NCBI GenBank assembly: GCA_902596165.1
Contig: CACJSU010000002.1
Coordinates: 62,001 to 126,000, forward strand
DNA: 64,000 bases
Direction of reading: 5' to 3'
Source: an uncultured SAR86 cluster bacterium
GTDB taxonomy: Bacteria; Pseudomonadota; Gammaproteobacteria; Magnimaribacterales; D2472
Part shown: positions 1 to 9,499 of the stretch, one piece after another
Numbering within the stretch: the first letter of the stretch is position 1
Layout: each line of letters starts with the position of its first letter
The notes under the pieces: model-generated
The model's input: the letters and a program-made list of their open reading frames with translations, nothing else
What the model was told of the DNA's origin: nothing
The model's database searches: none
Made by a program: the position numbers and the translations under genes

Positions 1-1
1 T

Positions 2-2929
2 GTTGCTGCTATATTTATATTTTCTTTCGGTTATAGAGAAAATATTCAAGAAAACTCATCAAATGAATCACTATTAACTCTTTATGAATCTGCTTGGTAT
101 CAAACATACAATAAATCTTTTGACGTCATGTCAAAGTGGCTTCCAGTAACTGGAGAAAATGCGTCCTTTTGGGATCCTGAGTCAGAAATCTTTTTAGATG
201 AAGTAGACTCTAGTGATATCTATACAAATCCACTGCTAGATACTATTAGCGCAGATAGAATTGGTGATGCTCAATACCTGATAGAACTATTTTTTGAAGA
301 AGAGCTTGATTATGGAAACTTAAGTTATGTTATGGCTTACTTCCCTTCCGGTGAAAGGATTTATTGTGGCAGTGCGCTTGACTTATTGGGAGTTGACCCC
401 TGTTCTCCTGCAGCCCGACCTGATTTTTTTAGCTATCTAGATTCATTTCTTCAAGATGCTTCAAGCAGGCCAAGGCAGTCAATTGTAAAAATTAAAGATA
501 AAAATGAAGAACAGGCTTCCACTTTAAATCAAGCATTGAGTTTTCCGATTAAGGTTGAGGGTGAAACTTTGGCTGTAATAGCTTTGGGTGTGGATATTAG
601 AAAAGGCCTGGAAGTTTTTGAGGATGAATTTGAAGTTAGAACTGCAATTAATACTGACTCTGGCTTGATATCTCTAAATGACTATTACCAGCAGTTTGGT
701 GATACAGAAGATGATTTGTTTGATATAGAGAACTTCAATAAATTAACTGATAAGGCGGCTTCATTTAAAGCAATAAATGGCTCCCGTCACTCTGAGAAAG
801 ACACCGAACTTGGAACTTCAGTTACTCTTCTCCCCTTGAGTACTTTTTTATCAGCGGACGAAGCGCAATTATTTATTTTTAAAGATGAGAGAGAAAATAT
901 CTTGAGGGCGGCTAATGTATTAAATTTAACCTACGTAGCTGCTATATCATTTGTGATATTTATTATTTCACTCATAGCGTTTATCACCACCAGAACCTTT
1001 GGTGGAATAACGAAAGCTATCGAGGTGCTCGAGGGCCTTACAAAGGGTGATCATACCCAAGAAATGCCAATCAGAAAGGGAATTCTTGCATCAGAAAAGG
1101 ACGAAGTTGGGCAGCTTTCTGCTGCGCTTGGAACCTATAAATCTCATTTAGTTGAAATGGAATCTATCAGAGAGGAACAAGCAAAACGAAGGCATGAAAG
1201 AGATGAAGTAATTATTGAAAAAATGACAGCGCTTGCAGATCAGCTTGATGGTAGTGCAAGAACTCTTATTCTAAATGATATTAAAAAAATGAATGAGCTT
1301 GCTGATAATGCTGATAGAAACTCAAGCGAAGAAGCCTCTGTAGAATTGATGTTAGTTGCTTTCTCAAGAATGTCTGATGAGGTTAACGGATTGATTGATG
1401 CTAGAACCAGTGAAATGGAAACTGCAAGAGATGAAGCTAGAGATGCCAGTGATCAAAAAACAAAGTTCTTTGCAAATATGAGTCATGAATTGAGAACTCC
1501 GCTAAATGCCATTCTTGGTTATGGAGAAATGCTTTATGAAGACTGTGAAGATTTAGGCTACGATGACCTGCTTCCAGACCTAAAAAAAATTACCTCTTCG
1601 GGGACTCATCTATTATCTTTAATTAATAATATTTTAGATCTTTCTAAAATTGAAGCTGGAAAGATGGAGCTATTTGTTACAAGTTTTGAGATTGAGAATA
1701 TGGTTCAAACAATTAAAGATGTTTCCGAGCCTTTAGCAGCAAAAAATGATAATGGATTTGTAATTAGCCTTGATGGTGCTATGGGATCTATGTCTCAAGA
1801 CGAGACAAAACTCAGACAGTGTCTAACAAACTTTTTAAGTAATGGTTTCAAGTTTACTAAAAATGGAACGGTTACTTTAGATGTAAAGGCAAGAATGGAT
1901 GGTGACGTTGAATTTATAGACTTTGCAGTCATTGATACCGGTGCAGGAATGAGCCCAGAGGGGGTAGCTAAGGTATTTGAAGAATATACTCAAGCTGAAA
2001 GATCAACATCGGCAAATTATGGTGGAACCGGTTTAGGCCTACCAATTTCAAAGAAATTTGCAGAGATGATGGGTGGAGATGTTGTAGTTACAAGTGAAGA
2101 AGGTGTTGGTTCTGTGTTTACTATGTCAGTCCCACGAGAATGTCCTGAATACAGTGAGGATGAAGTAGAAGGAAGTGTAATTAATCTTGATGATCAAGAT
2201 AATCTTGTAGTGTTAGTCGATGATGACGTGGCAATGCATGATCTAATTAAAAGGACAATCTCAAAACTCAATTTAACTCTTCTTGGTGCAACAAACAGCG
2301 AAAAGGGAATGGAATTAATTAGAGAAGTTAAACCTAAATTAATTCTGCTTGACGTATTAATGCCTGGTCGTGATGGCTGGTCTCTATTAAAAGAATGTAA
2401 AACAGATCAAGAGTTAAAAGACATACCTGTAATTATGATTAGTCAACTAAATCAATCAAATCTTGCCTCATCTCTTGGTGCAAATGATTATCTAACTAAG
2501 CCAATTGATAGAACGCATTTTATAAATACATTAAAAAGAATATTGGGTACAGATACTCGCAATCAAAAAGTATTAGTCATAGATGATGATAAGGATGTAA
2601 GAGACCTTCTATCCAGACTATTAAAAGATGCAGATTATATGCCAATAGATGCTCGAGATGGTAAAGAAGGTCTTGAAAGAACAAAAGATGAGCCAGCATT
2701 AATAATTTTAGATTTAGAGATGCCTAGAATGGATGGGTTTGAATTTTTAGACAACTATATTAAAGATGTGCCAGAAGAAAAAAGAGCGCCAGTTTTAGTT
2801 TTCTCTGGTAAGGATTTAACAGATGTGCAGGAAGATCTTTTAAAAGAGAGAGTTATTGGTCTAGTTAAAAAGGATGATACATCTATGGATAAACTCTCAC
2901 ATATGATCCAAGGAATTTTAAAAAACTAA
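2..2929 (+). CDS. hybrid sensor histidine kinase with two receiver domains (5' end outside window)
   Basis: Membrane-bound hybrid kinase. The frame stays open to base 2 with no stop, and the first visible residues are hydrophobic, so the true start lies left of the window; the first ATG inside is at 128. Numbering from that ATG: periplasmic-like sensor region about 1-260, a membrane helix about 262-288, HAMP about 290-345, a helical linker, HisKA with the phosphoacceptor His453 in SHELRTPLNAILGYGE, an ATPase domain with TNFLSNGFKF, DTGAGM and GGTGLGL boxes, then two receivers with Asp742 and Asp862. The HAMP and all ATPase boxes look intact, so it should autophosphorylate. It converges on the c-di-GMP operon, with overlapping stop codons. 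The ligand of the sensor region is not evident. Confidence 0.93.
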   Translation, partial: VAAIFIFSFGYRENIQENSSNESLLTLYESAWYQTYNKSFDVMSKWLPVTGENASFWDPESEIFLDEVDSSDIYTNPLLDTISADRIGDAQYLIELFFEEELDYGNLSYVMAYFPSGERIYCGSALDLLGVDPCSPAARPDFFSYLDSFLQDASSRPRQSIVKIKDKNEEQASTLNQALSFPIKVEGETLAVIALGVDIRKGLEVFEDEFEVRTAINTDSGLISLNDYYQQFGDTEDDLFDIENFNKLTDKAASFKAINGSRHSEKDTELGTSVTLLPLSTFLSADEAQLFIFKDERENILRAANVLNLTYVAAISFVIFIISLIAFITTRTFGGITKAIEVLEGLTKGDHTQEMPIRKGILASEKDEVGQLSAALGTYKSHLVEMESIREEQAKRRHERDEVIIEKMTALADQLDGSARTLILNDIKKMNELADNADRNSSEEASVELMLVAFSRMSDEVNGLIDARTSEMETARDEARDASDQKTKFFANMSHELRTPLNAILGYGEMLYEDCEDLGYDDLLPDLKKITSSGTHLLSLINNILDLSKIEAGKMELFVTSFEIENMVQTIKDVSEPLAAKNDNGFVISLDGAMGSMSQDETKLRQCLTNFLSNGFKFTKNGTVTLDVKARMDGDVEFIDFAVIDTGAGMSPEGVAKVFEEYTQAERSTSANYGGTGLGLPISKKFAEMMGGDVVVTSEEGVGSVFTMSVPRECPEYSEDEVEGSVINLDDQDNLVVLVDDDVAMHDLIKRTISKLNLTLLGATNSEKGMELIREVKPKLILLDVLMPGRDGWSLLKECKTDQELKDIPVIMISQLNQSNLASSLGANDYLTKPIDRTHFINTLKRILGTDTRNQKVLVIDDDKDVRDLLSRLLKDADYMPIDARDGKEGLERTKDEPALIILDLEMPRMDGFEFLDNYIKDVPEEKRAPVLVFSGKDLTDVQEDLLKERVIGLVKKDDTSMDKLSHMIQGILKN

Positions 2930-3291
2930 GACCCTACAAACGCCTCAATTTTACCTAATAACCTTTTAAAATCTACAGGCTTTGTATCAAAATCGTCTGC
3001 TCCACATTCTAATGCCTTTTGTTTATCTGATTCTAGAGCATGAGCAGTTAGAGCAATAATTGGAATAGAGCTAATAGATTCATCAGCTTTAGCCTGAATT
3101 GTTGCTTCCCAGCCATCCAAGACTGGCAAACCCATATCCATAAGCACAAGATCGGGGGCTTCACTCCTCATCATATCCAGGCCCGCTTGACCATCAAAAG
3201 CCATAATAATTTCGTACCCTCTTCTTGAAAGTCTTCGAGATAGCATGTCTCGATTCATTTCATTATCTTCAACGTATAGTAATTTTGCCAT
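2926..3291 (-). CDS. single-domain response regulator (CheY/DivK-like)
   Basis: A lone receiver domain of 121 residues with no output domain. It has the acidic pair Glu8-Asp9, the phosphoacceptor Asp52 in LVLMDMGLPVLDGW, Thr82 and Lys104, so it should accept phosphate. Proteins of this size act as phosphate shuttles or bind a partner protein. It is the last gene of a four-gene minus-strand operon and starts 4 bases after the diguanylate cyclase. Its stop overlaps the stop of the hybrid kinase coming from the other side. The likely phosphodonor is that kinase, which is inferred from position only. Confidence 0.9.
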   Translation of the reverse strand: MAKLLYVEDNEMNRDMLSRRLSRRGYEIIMAFDGQAGLDMMRSEAPDLVLMDMGLPVLDGWEATIQAKADESISSIPIIALTAHALESDKQKALECGADDFDTKPVDFKRLLGKIEAFVGS

Positions 3292-3295
3292 TTTA

Positions 3296-4780
3296 TTAGT
3301 CTCCTACTAACTCACTATCAATTAATTTAAATCTATTCCTTCCATTCTTTTTAGCTTCATAAAGTCTCTCATCAGCTTTGTTGGTCAAATCAGCAGAAGT
3401 TTCAGTTTCTGTTGAAAATGCAACGCCGCCACTTGAACTTACTTTAATATCTGTTCCTTCAAAATTAACAATATTATCGTTAATTTTTTTAATTAATTTG
3501 GTACAGAACTCTTTTGCTTGATCATGATCAAGGTAAAGAATTGCCAAAAACTCTTCTCCACCTATTCTACCAACTATATTCGGCGAAGAAATCTCCGCTT
3601 GCAACAATTGAGCAAAAGATATTAAGACTGCATCTCCTCCGGCATGTCCATAGTTATCGTTGACTTGTTTAAAAAAATCAATATCAAACATAATGGTTGC
3701 AAATTGGCGATCTTTTGATTGCTTTGAATTATCCATAGCCTCATCCAGGGCCTCAAAAATTACCCTACGATTGTATATTCCTGTAAGTTGATCAGTTGTA
3801 GCTTGAATATGTAATTTATTTACCAGCTCTTTTTCACGCTCTCGCCAAAATTTTCTCTCCAAGGCAGCTACTACTTTAGCAAGCAATATAGTTCCATTAA
3901 TAGGTTTTGGTAGATAGTCTTGGGCTCCTAATTGAATACATTTAGAAATACTATCAACATCATTAAAAGCCGATACCATGATCACTGGTAAAGATTCTGA
4001 ATTATGCTCTTTTCTAAATGTTTTCAATAGCTCAAGGCCATTAATGTCAGGCAAAATTACATCTAAAAGAATCAAATCTGGAGTTTTTTTAAAGACTTCC
4101 GCAATTGCAGTATTACCATCATAGGCAGTTCTGCAGGAAAGACCCTGCATTGATAAGCGCCTTTGAAGAACCTCACAGTTTGTTACATTGTCATCAACAA
4201 TTAGGATATCTGATTCTTTAATCTCATCACCAAGAGTAATTGAATACTCTATATCGCCTAAAGATTTAAATAGCGCTTCTGCAGATTCTAGCTGGTTTGA
4301 AGAATTATTATTATTTTGGTCAATTACCTCACCTCTTATATAATCAACAAAATTTTCTATTGCGGTTTCAGTTTCTCTAGCAAGATTAATAATTTGCTGG
4401 AAATCTTCTAAGGTATTTTCTTCAAGATCATCCTCATAGTCCTCCATTAAAATTTCACTGTATCCAATGATTGCATTTAAAGGGGTTCTAAGATTATGCC
4501 TAAGTTCAGAGTATTCCTCAGGAGATTTCTTTGATGAATCAGCATTGACTCCAGTATTTTGAACAAAAGCAACTTCATATTGATCAATTAATTTAGAACA
4601 AGAAGATTTAATTTGCTCTATTTCTTCATCAGACTGAAGATCAGCATCATTCAGAACTTTTTCAACCATATCTACATAATCAAATATGGCATTAGCAGGC
4701 GTAATAAAATCCTGTTTAATTTGTGTTAGAACTATTTCTTCTGCGCCCTTGGATGTTTCTTTTGGAGTTAGTTTATCCAT
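3296..4780 (-). CDS. HisKA-like/receiver/GGDEF diguanylate cyclase
   Basis: Makes c-di-GMP under control of a receiver. Order: a degenerate histidine-box region about 15-70, a second HisKA-like region about 88-150 with His95 in RHNLRTPLNAIIGYSE, a receiver about 190-305 with Asp240 in LILLDVILPDINGLE, and a GGDEF domain about 325-490 with the active motif GGEEF at 407-411. There is no HATPase domain, so it cannot be a complete kinase. The residue after His95 is Asn rather than the usual acidic one. The inhibitory RxxD site expected five residues before GGEEF is absent (S398, N401). It is cytosolic, with no membrane helix, and is 3 bases downstream of the EAL gene. Confidence 0.9.
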   Translation of the reverse strand: MDKLTPKETSKGAEEIVLTQIKQDFITPANAIFDYVDMVEKVLNDADLQSDEEIEQIKSSCSKLIDQYEVAFVQNTGVNADSSKKSPEEYSELRHNLRTPLNAIIGYSEILMEDYEDDLEENTLEDFQQIINLARETETAIENFVDYIRGEVIDQNNNNSSNQLESAEALFKSLGDIEYSITLGDEIKESDILIVDDNVTNCEVLQRRLSMQGLSCRTAYDGNTAIAEVFKKTPDLILLDVILPDINGLELLKTFRKEHNSESLPVIMVSAFNDVDSISKCIQLGAQDYLPKPINGTILLAKVVAALERKFWREREKELVNKLHIQATTDQLTGIYNRRVIFEALDEAMDNSKQSKDRQFATIMFDIDFFKQVNDNYGHAGGDAVLISFAQLLQAEISSPNIVGRIGGEEFLAILYLDHDQAKEFCTKLIKKINDNIVNFEGTDIKVSSSGGVAFSTETETSADLTNKADERLYEAKKNGRNRFKLIDSELVGD

Positions 4781-4783
4781 TTT

Positions 4784-5878
4784 TTAAGTTTCCTTTTTTT
4801 TGAATGAATCCAAGAAGTCAGGTCGATGCATTAAATAACCCTGACCAATTTTACAACCAAGATCTAGCATCATTTCTTTCTCCTCTTCAGTCTCAATACC
4901 CTCGCCAATCATTTCTAATTCAAGATCTTTACAAACCTCTGAAACAAAGCTAATGAGTCTTGCTGTAGATGAATCTGAAACATTAAATGTAAAATGTTTA
5001 TCCAATTTAACAACATCAATAGGTAAATCTCTTACATACTTCAATGATGCATAGCCAGCACCAAAATCATCTAAAGCAATTTTTATTCCTTTAGATTTTA
5101 AGAAACTTAAAGACTCAGAAGCCACATTAATATCTGCAAGCTCGGCAGTTTCTGTAACCTCTAGTCCAAATTGATTGGGACCAAGTTTATGTTTTTCTAC
5201 AAAATCAGTGAATATTGAACAAAACTCTGGATGCATGATGGTATGAGCTGAAACATTTAAATATAGTGTTGCAGCTTTGAATCCAATATCATCTTTTATT
5301 GCAAAGAACTTTTCTAACTGAACAAGAGATTCTAAAACAACCAAAGAAAATAAGCTTTCACCTTCAATTTGCGGGATTATTTGGTCATTTGGCAAATAGC
5401 CACCTTCCCCATCTTGAAGTCTTAAAAGAGCTTCTATTCCAGTAACTTCATTTGTCTCAAGATTTACTTGTTTTTGATATGCCAACTCTATTCTATGATG
5501 CTCTATACAATCAATGGTTTTTCTCAAGGCATCTAGGCCTGATCTTGAAGAGCACAATAACTCAATTAACATAATACCTTTAGATAGATCCACAGGAATC
5601 ATGTGCACTCTTGTTCGCATAAAAAAGTTAATTTCCCTGAGAGAGATCTCTATAGGTGTATCGTAATAAAGGGCAATGGAATCCAAGTCACCAAAATTAT
5701 TTGTAATTTTTTCATCAATTTTTACAACTGAAAGTTCATTCAATGAATTTAAATTGAAAATATAATTAGCTGCGATATTTGCCCAAGCAATTGAACCATC
5801 AAGCTCATAGATAATGTAAGGGCTTGGATGATGTTGAAGAGATTTTGTTAAATAGTTTAGCTCTTGATCAGTATGCAT
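4784..5878 (-). CDS. EAL-domain c-di-GMP phosphodiesterase with N-terminal PAS-like region
   Basis: Hydrolyses c-di-GMP. The N-terminal 110 residues look like a PAS fold (PYIIYELDGSIAWANIAANY). The EAL domain runs from about 118 to 358 and keeps the catalytic set: Glu149 of the EAL motif (GIEALLRL), Asn208, Glu240 and Glu243 (LEVTE), Asp270-Asp271 (ALDDFGAGYASL), Lys291, Glu326 and Gln346 (GQGYLM). This argues for an active enzyme rather than a receptor. It is second in the operon, 5 bases after the GTG-started membrane protein and just before the cyclase, so opposing activities are made together. Confidence 0.93.
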   Translation of the reverse strand: MHTDQELNYLTKSLQHHPSPYIIYELDGSIAWANIAANYIFNLNSLNELSVVKIDEKITNNFGDLDSIALYYDTPIEISLREINFFMRTRVHMIPVDLSKGIMLIELLCSSRSGLDALRKTIDCIEHHRIELAYQKQVNLETNEVTGIEALLRLQDGEGGYLPNDQIIPQIEGESLFSLVVLESLVQLEKFFAIKDDIGFKAATLYLNVSAHTIMHPEFCSIFTDFVEKHKLGPNQFGLEVTETAELADINVASESLSFLKSKGIKIALDDFGAGYASLKYVRDLPIDVVKLDKHFTFNVSDSSTARLISFVSEVCKDLELEMIGEGIETEEEKEMMLDLGCKIGQGYLMHRPDFLDSFKKKET

Positions 5879-5883
5879 CTTTG

Positions 5884-6351
5884 TTAACCATATAATTTGC
5901 TTTGCTTAATTTGCTCATCAACAAGCTCAACAAAATCTTCTGCGAATGTAATTTTAATAAATTCCCATATTTCAAGATGTTTTGGTTCTTTGAAGAGAGT
6001 TTTAAATGAAATCAACATAGCATTCCACTCATCCTCATCAAGCATTCCTATTTTAAATTGATAAAATTGATTCTCTCTAGCTCGAAGCATGACACTGAAA
6101 TAAGTTAGGTATACTGCATTCTCCTCTTTAGTTAATTCTTCGTTATTTCTAAGTTTGATCTTTGTGTCAACTAGAATAGGTTTCATGCCAGCTAAGGCAA
6201 CCTTCTGGTGAGAATCTGCTATATTTTGACGAGCATTTGCTCGAGCCACCCTGTTTTGTTCTTTTAATTCTGTAACCAAAAAGTAGACAGTTACCAAAAC
6301 TGTAAAAGGACCTACTGTCTGAAGAACCAGAATAATATTCTCAAAAGTCAC
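5884..6351 (-). CDS. small membrane-anchored protein of unknown function
   Basis: First gene of the c-di-GMP operon, starting with GTG at 6351. Residues about 5-27 form one hydrophobic helix (ILVLQTVGPFTVLVTVYFLV), followed by a charged, mostly helical cytosolic part of about 125 residues with no motif I recognise. Similar one-helix proteins of about 150 residues are common as hypotheticals in marine gammaproteobacteria. Its placement ahead of the phosphodiesterase and cyclase suggests a role as membrane anchor or input for the signalling proteins, but nothing in the sequence proves this. Confidence 0.75.
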   Translation of the reverse strand: MTFENIILVLQTVGPFTVLVTVYFLVTELKEQNRVARANARQNIADSHQKVALAGMKPILVDTKIKLRNNEELTKEENAVYLTYFSVMLRARENQFYQFKIGMLDEDEWNAMLISFKTLFKEPKHLEIWEFIKITFAEDFVELVDEQIKQSKLYG

Positions 6352-6549
6352 TTGTAATTTATATGTGTATTTTTATTACTTTAATATAAGGTTTTTTTAC
6401 AAGTCGGTAAAGAAACTACATAAATTTAAATAATGATAATTTCGATGTTTTAAGAACAAAAATATTCTCTAAATATATAAATTTAATAGCAATAAAATAA
6501 TATGTTAAATTAGTTCTATTAAACAAGTAACACTCTTATTAGAAAATTT

Positions 6550-8232
6550 ATGATACTTACTCCAAAAAATAGAATTAAGGAATATACTGATAATGGCTGG
6601 TGGAATTCAGATACCTTATACACACTTTTTTTAGACGCTTGCGAAGAAGCTGGAAACAAAGAAGCTCTTTTAGACCCTCCAAATAGAAATGAATTTACCA
6701 TTGGTGATCCAAGGAGGTTAACTTTTAATGATGTTAAAAAGGAAGTTGATAGATTTTCCTCAAAGTTTTTTGATTTAGGCTTTAGAAAAGATGACAAAGT
6801 TATTTTACAGCTTCCAAATATTGTTGAATTAGCAATTCTATACATTGCTTTATCAAAAATAGGTGTGATTATTTCTCCGGCTCCTATTCAGTATGGCAAA
6901 TTTGAAATTGAAAAGATTATCAAGGATATCAGCCCAAAGGGGTTCATTGGAATTTCTGAGTTCAATGGAAAAAATCTTATAGATGATTTAAAAGACTCAT
7001 TTTCATCCAATCATGTGCTTATGTCTTTAGGTGAATCTGAAGGTTTCATAGATATATTAAATTTAAATAATCCTACGAATTTAGACGAACTAAATAATTA
7101 TGTCGATTCAATGGATTATGGATCAAATGATTTACTTACAATATGCTGGACATCCGGAACAACTGGAAGCCCAAAGGGGGTGCCAAGAAGTCATAACTTA
7201 TGGGGAACAATGGCTAAGGCTGCTTATCATTTAGCTGACACACAAAAAGGAGACATTTTATTAAATCCATTTCCATTAGTTAATATGGCTAGCATAGGAG
7301 GCTTTTTGTTTAACTGGCTAATTTGTAAAGGTAAGCTTATTCAGCATCATCCATTTGATTTAGGAATTTTTTTAGATCAAATGTCTCAAGAAAAAGTTAA
7401 TTACACCATTGCTGCTCCAGCTATAATGAATATGTTATTAAATAATAAATCTTTATTTGAAAATTTAGATCTATCTAATTTACGTTCAATTGGCTGTGGT
7501 GGAGCTCCTTTGTCTGAATGGATGGTTGAATCTTTCCAAAATAATCATGGCATAACAATCCAAAATATTTTCGGTTCAAATGAAGGCATGAGTTTATTTA
7601 GCACAAGAGACGATGTAGAGGACCCAAAATTAAGGGCGGTTTATTTTCCAAGATTTGGTGTGAGTGAGTTTGACTGGAATAACCCTATTTCTAAAACAAT
7701 TAAAACAAAACTAATCAATCTTGAAACTAATGAACAAATTTCTTCTCCAGGCCAACCTGGTGAATTATTAATTTCTGGCTCGACTGTTTTTGACGGATAT
7801 TGGAATGCACCTGAAACAAATAAAGAAGTTTTCGATCATGAAGGTTTTTTTAGAACTGGAGACATGTTTGAAATTTCATCAAATGAAACTAAGAATAGAT
7901 TTTATAAGTATCAAGGCAGATGCAAAGACCTAATAATTAGAGGTGGCATGAATATCTCTCCAGAAGAGCTTGATTATTTACTTATCTCTCATCCTTCTAT
8001 TCTTGATGTGGCAGTTACAGGTTATGACGACAAAGTGTTGGGTGAAAAGGTTGGCGTAGTGGTTGTTCCAAACGAAGGCGAATCTATAGAGTTATCTGAT
8101 ATAAGTAACTTTCTCAAAGAAGCTGGGATTGCTAAATACAAATATCCAGAGGAACTTAGGATTATTGATGAGCTCCCAAGAAATCCAGTTGGCAAGGTCT
8201 TAAGAAGGAATTTAAAAGATTTGTTTACTTAA
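6550..8232 (+). CDS. AMP-dependent acyl-CoA synthetase/ligase
   Basis: Class I adenylate-forming enzyme that should activate a carboxylic acid as acyl-AMP and then acyl-CoA. The phosphate-binding loop is TSGTTGSPKGVPRSHN (about residue 203). Other marks are GSNEGMS (motif A5), TGDMFE (A7), GRCKDLIIRGGMNISPEELD (A8) and the catalytic Lys near the end in NPVGKVLRRN (A10). At 560 residues it has the usual length. The substrate cannot be read; resemblance is to ligases for fatty, aryl or terpenoid acids. It is monocistronic and converges on the thiolase at 8234, fitting a first activation step in the catabolic region. Confidence 0.9.
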   Translation: MILTPKNRIKEYTDNGWWNSDTLYTLFLDACEEAGNKEALLDPPNRNEFTIGDPRRLTFNDVKKEVDRFSSKFFDLGFRKDDKVILQLPNIVELAILYIALSKIGVIISPAPIQYGKFEIEKIIKDISPKGFIGISEFNGKNLIDDLKDSFSSNHVLMSLGESEGFIDILNLNNPTNLDELNNYVDSMDYGSNDLLTICWTSGTTGSPKGVPRSHNLWGTMAKAAYHLADTQKGDILLNPFPLVNMASIGGFLFNWLICKGKLIQHHPFDLGIFLDQMSQEKVNYTIAAPAIMNMLLNNKSLFENLDLSNLRSIGCGGAPLSEWMVESFQNNHGITIQNIFGSNEGMSLFSTRDDVEDPKLRAVYFPRFGVSEFDWNNPISKTIKTKLINLETNEQISSPGQPGELLISGSTVFDGYWNAPETNKEVFDHEGFFRTGDMFEISSNETKNRFYKYQGRCKDLIIRGGMNISPEELDYLLISHPSILDVAVTGYDDKVLGEKVGVVVVPNEGESIELSDISNFLKEAGIAKYKYPEELRIIDELPRNPVGKVLRRNLKDLFT

Positions 8233-8233
8233 A

Positions 8234-9469
8234 TTAAACCCCAACAACAAAACTGACAACTGTTGTAGCACTTCCACCAATGTTTAATGTAGCAACATTT
8301 TTTGCATTTTCGACTTGATAATCACCAGCATTATTTGTGCATTGCTTGAAAGAATCAAGCAACATTCTGACTCCTGTAGCACCAACAGGATGACCTAAAC
8401 CAATTAATCCACCGCTAGCATTTATTGGTATCTTGCCTCCCACTTCAATATCACCAGATTCAATAGCCTTCCAACTTTCACCTGGTTTGGTGATACCAAA
8501 ATGATCTATAGCCATGTACTCTGTAGAAGAAAAACAATCATGAGTTTCAATAGCATCTAAAGATTCGTGGTTAGGAATTGAGGCTCGATTAAACGCATCA
8601 TCAATTGCGCTTTTTACATGAGGAAAAATATAGTCACTATTTTGACTATAATCAATTTTATCTTTTAAAGTGATAGGTCCTGTTTTGTGTCCCCAGCCTT
8701 TGATATAAGGTATATCTTCTATTCTTAAATTATTATCTTGAGCATATTTTTTTGCCCTACTTTCATTTGCGAGAAAAATAATTGCTGCTCCATCCGTAAT
8801 TTGACCACAATCAGTTTTTCTGGTTCTACCCTCAATAACTGGATTAAATTTATCATCACGTGAAAAAGATTCACTCTCAAATGACCACCCGCGTGTTTGT
8901 GAGTTCGGATTTTTCTTTGCATTTATAAGATTAATTTCTGAAATTCGTGATAAATGATCCTCATTAATACCATAACGTTTATCATATTCATCAGTTAATA
9001 GACTAAACATATGAGGCCATGGATATTGAATACCTTGACATTCATGACCAGACCACATTGCAGGACCTCCGATATTATTAGCAGCTTCTTCAGCAGGAAC
9101 ATTTTTCATTTGCTCTATTCCAATAACAGCAGCCAAATCATACCTACCTAGCTCAAGCTCAGCTGAAGCAGCCAAGGTTGCTATACTTCCTGATGCACAT
9201 GCAGCCTCATGCCTCGAAGCAGGAATTCCTTTGAAAAAGTGTTTATCAGTAGAAGCAAAAAATCCACCTAAATGGCCCTGATTACAAAAAAGTTCAGCTG
9301 TAAAATTACCAACATGGGCAACATCAATGTCTGAAGGTTCAAGGTTTGTTTTTACTAATCCAGTATGAACGGTATCACTGAATGCATCGAATAGATCAAG
9401 ATTATTTCTTGCCCAATTCTGAGCAAAATCAGTTTGGTGTCCGCCTAAAATATATACTCTCTTTTCCAT
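8234..9469 (-). CDS. thiolase family protein (SCP2/acetyl-CoA acetyltransferase type)
   Basis: Thiolase-fold enzyme for carbon-carbon cleavage of a beta-ketoacyl-CoA. The nucleophile is Cys91 in HEAACASGSIA, with HDCFSSTEYMAID and the GGLIGLGHPVGATGVRM histidine loop. The C-terminal motif is NIGGSATT, without the second cysteine of FadA-type thiolases, as is usual in the SCP2-like branch. These often act on branched or ring-derived substrates. Last gene of a minus-strand set after the HxlR regulator (30-base gap); it ends one base from the ligase stop on the other strand. Confidence 0.88.
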   Translation of the reverse strand: MEKRVYILGGHQTDFAQNWARNNLDLFDAFSDTVHTGLVKTNLEPSDIDVAHVGNFTAELFCNQGHLGGFFASTDKHFFKGIPASRHEAACASGSIATLAASAELELGRYDLAAVIGIEQMKNVPAEEAANNIGGPAMWSGHECQGIQYPWPHMFSLLTDEYDKRYGINEDHLSRISEINLINAKKNPNSQTRGWSFESESFSRDDKFNPVIEGRTRKTDCGQITDGAAIIFLANESRAKKYAQDNNLRIEDIPYIKGWGHKTGPITLKDKIDYSQNSDYIFPHVKSAIDDAFNRASIPNHESLDAIETHDCFSSTEYMAIDHFGITKPGESWKAIESGDIEVGGKIPINASGGLIGLGHPVGATGVRMLLDSFKQCTNNAGDYQVENAKNVATLNIGGSATTVVSFVVGV

Positions 9470-9499
9470 AAAAATATTATAAGTTTAATAGTTGAAGTT

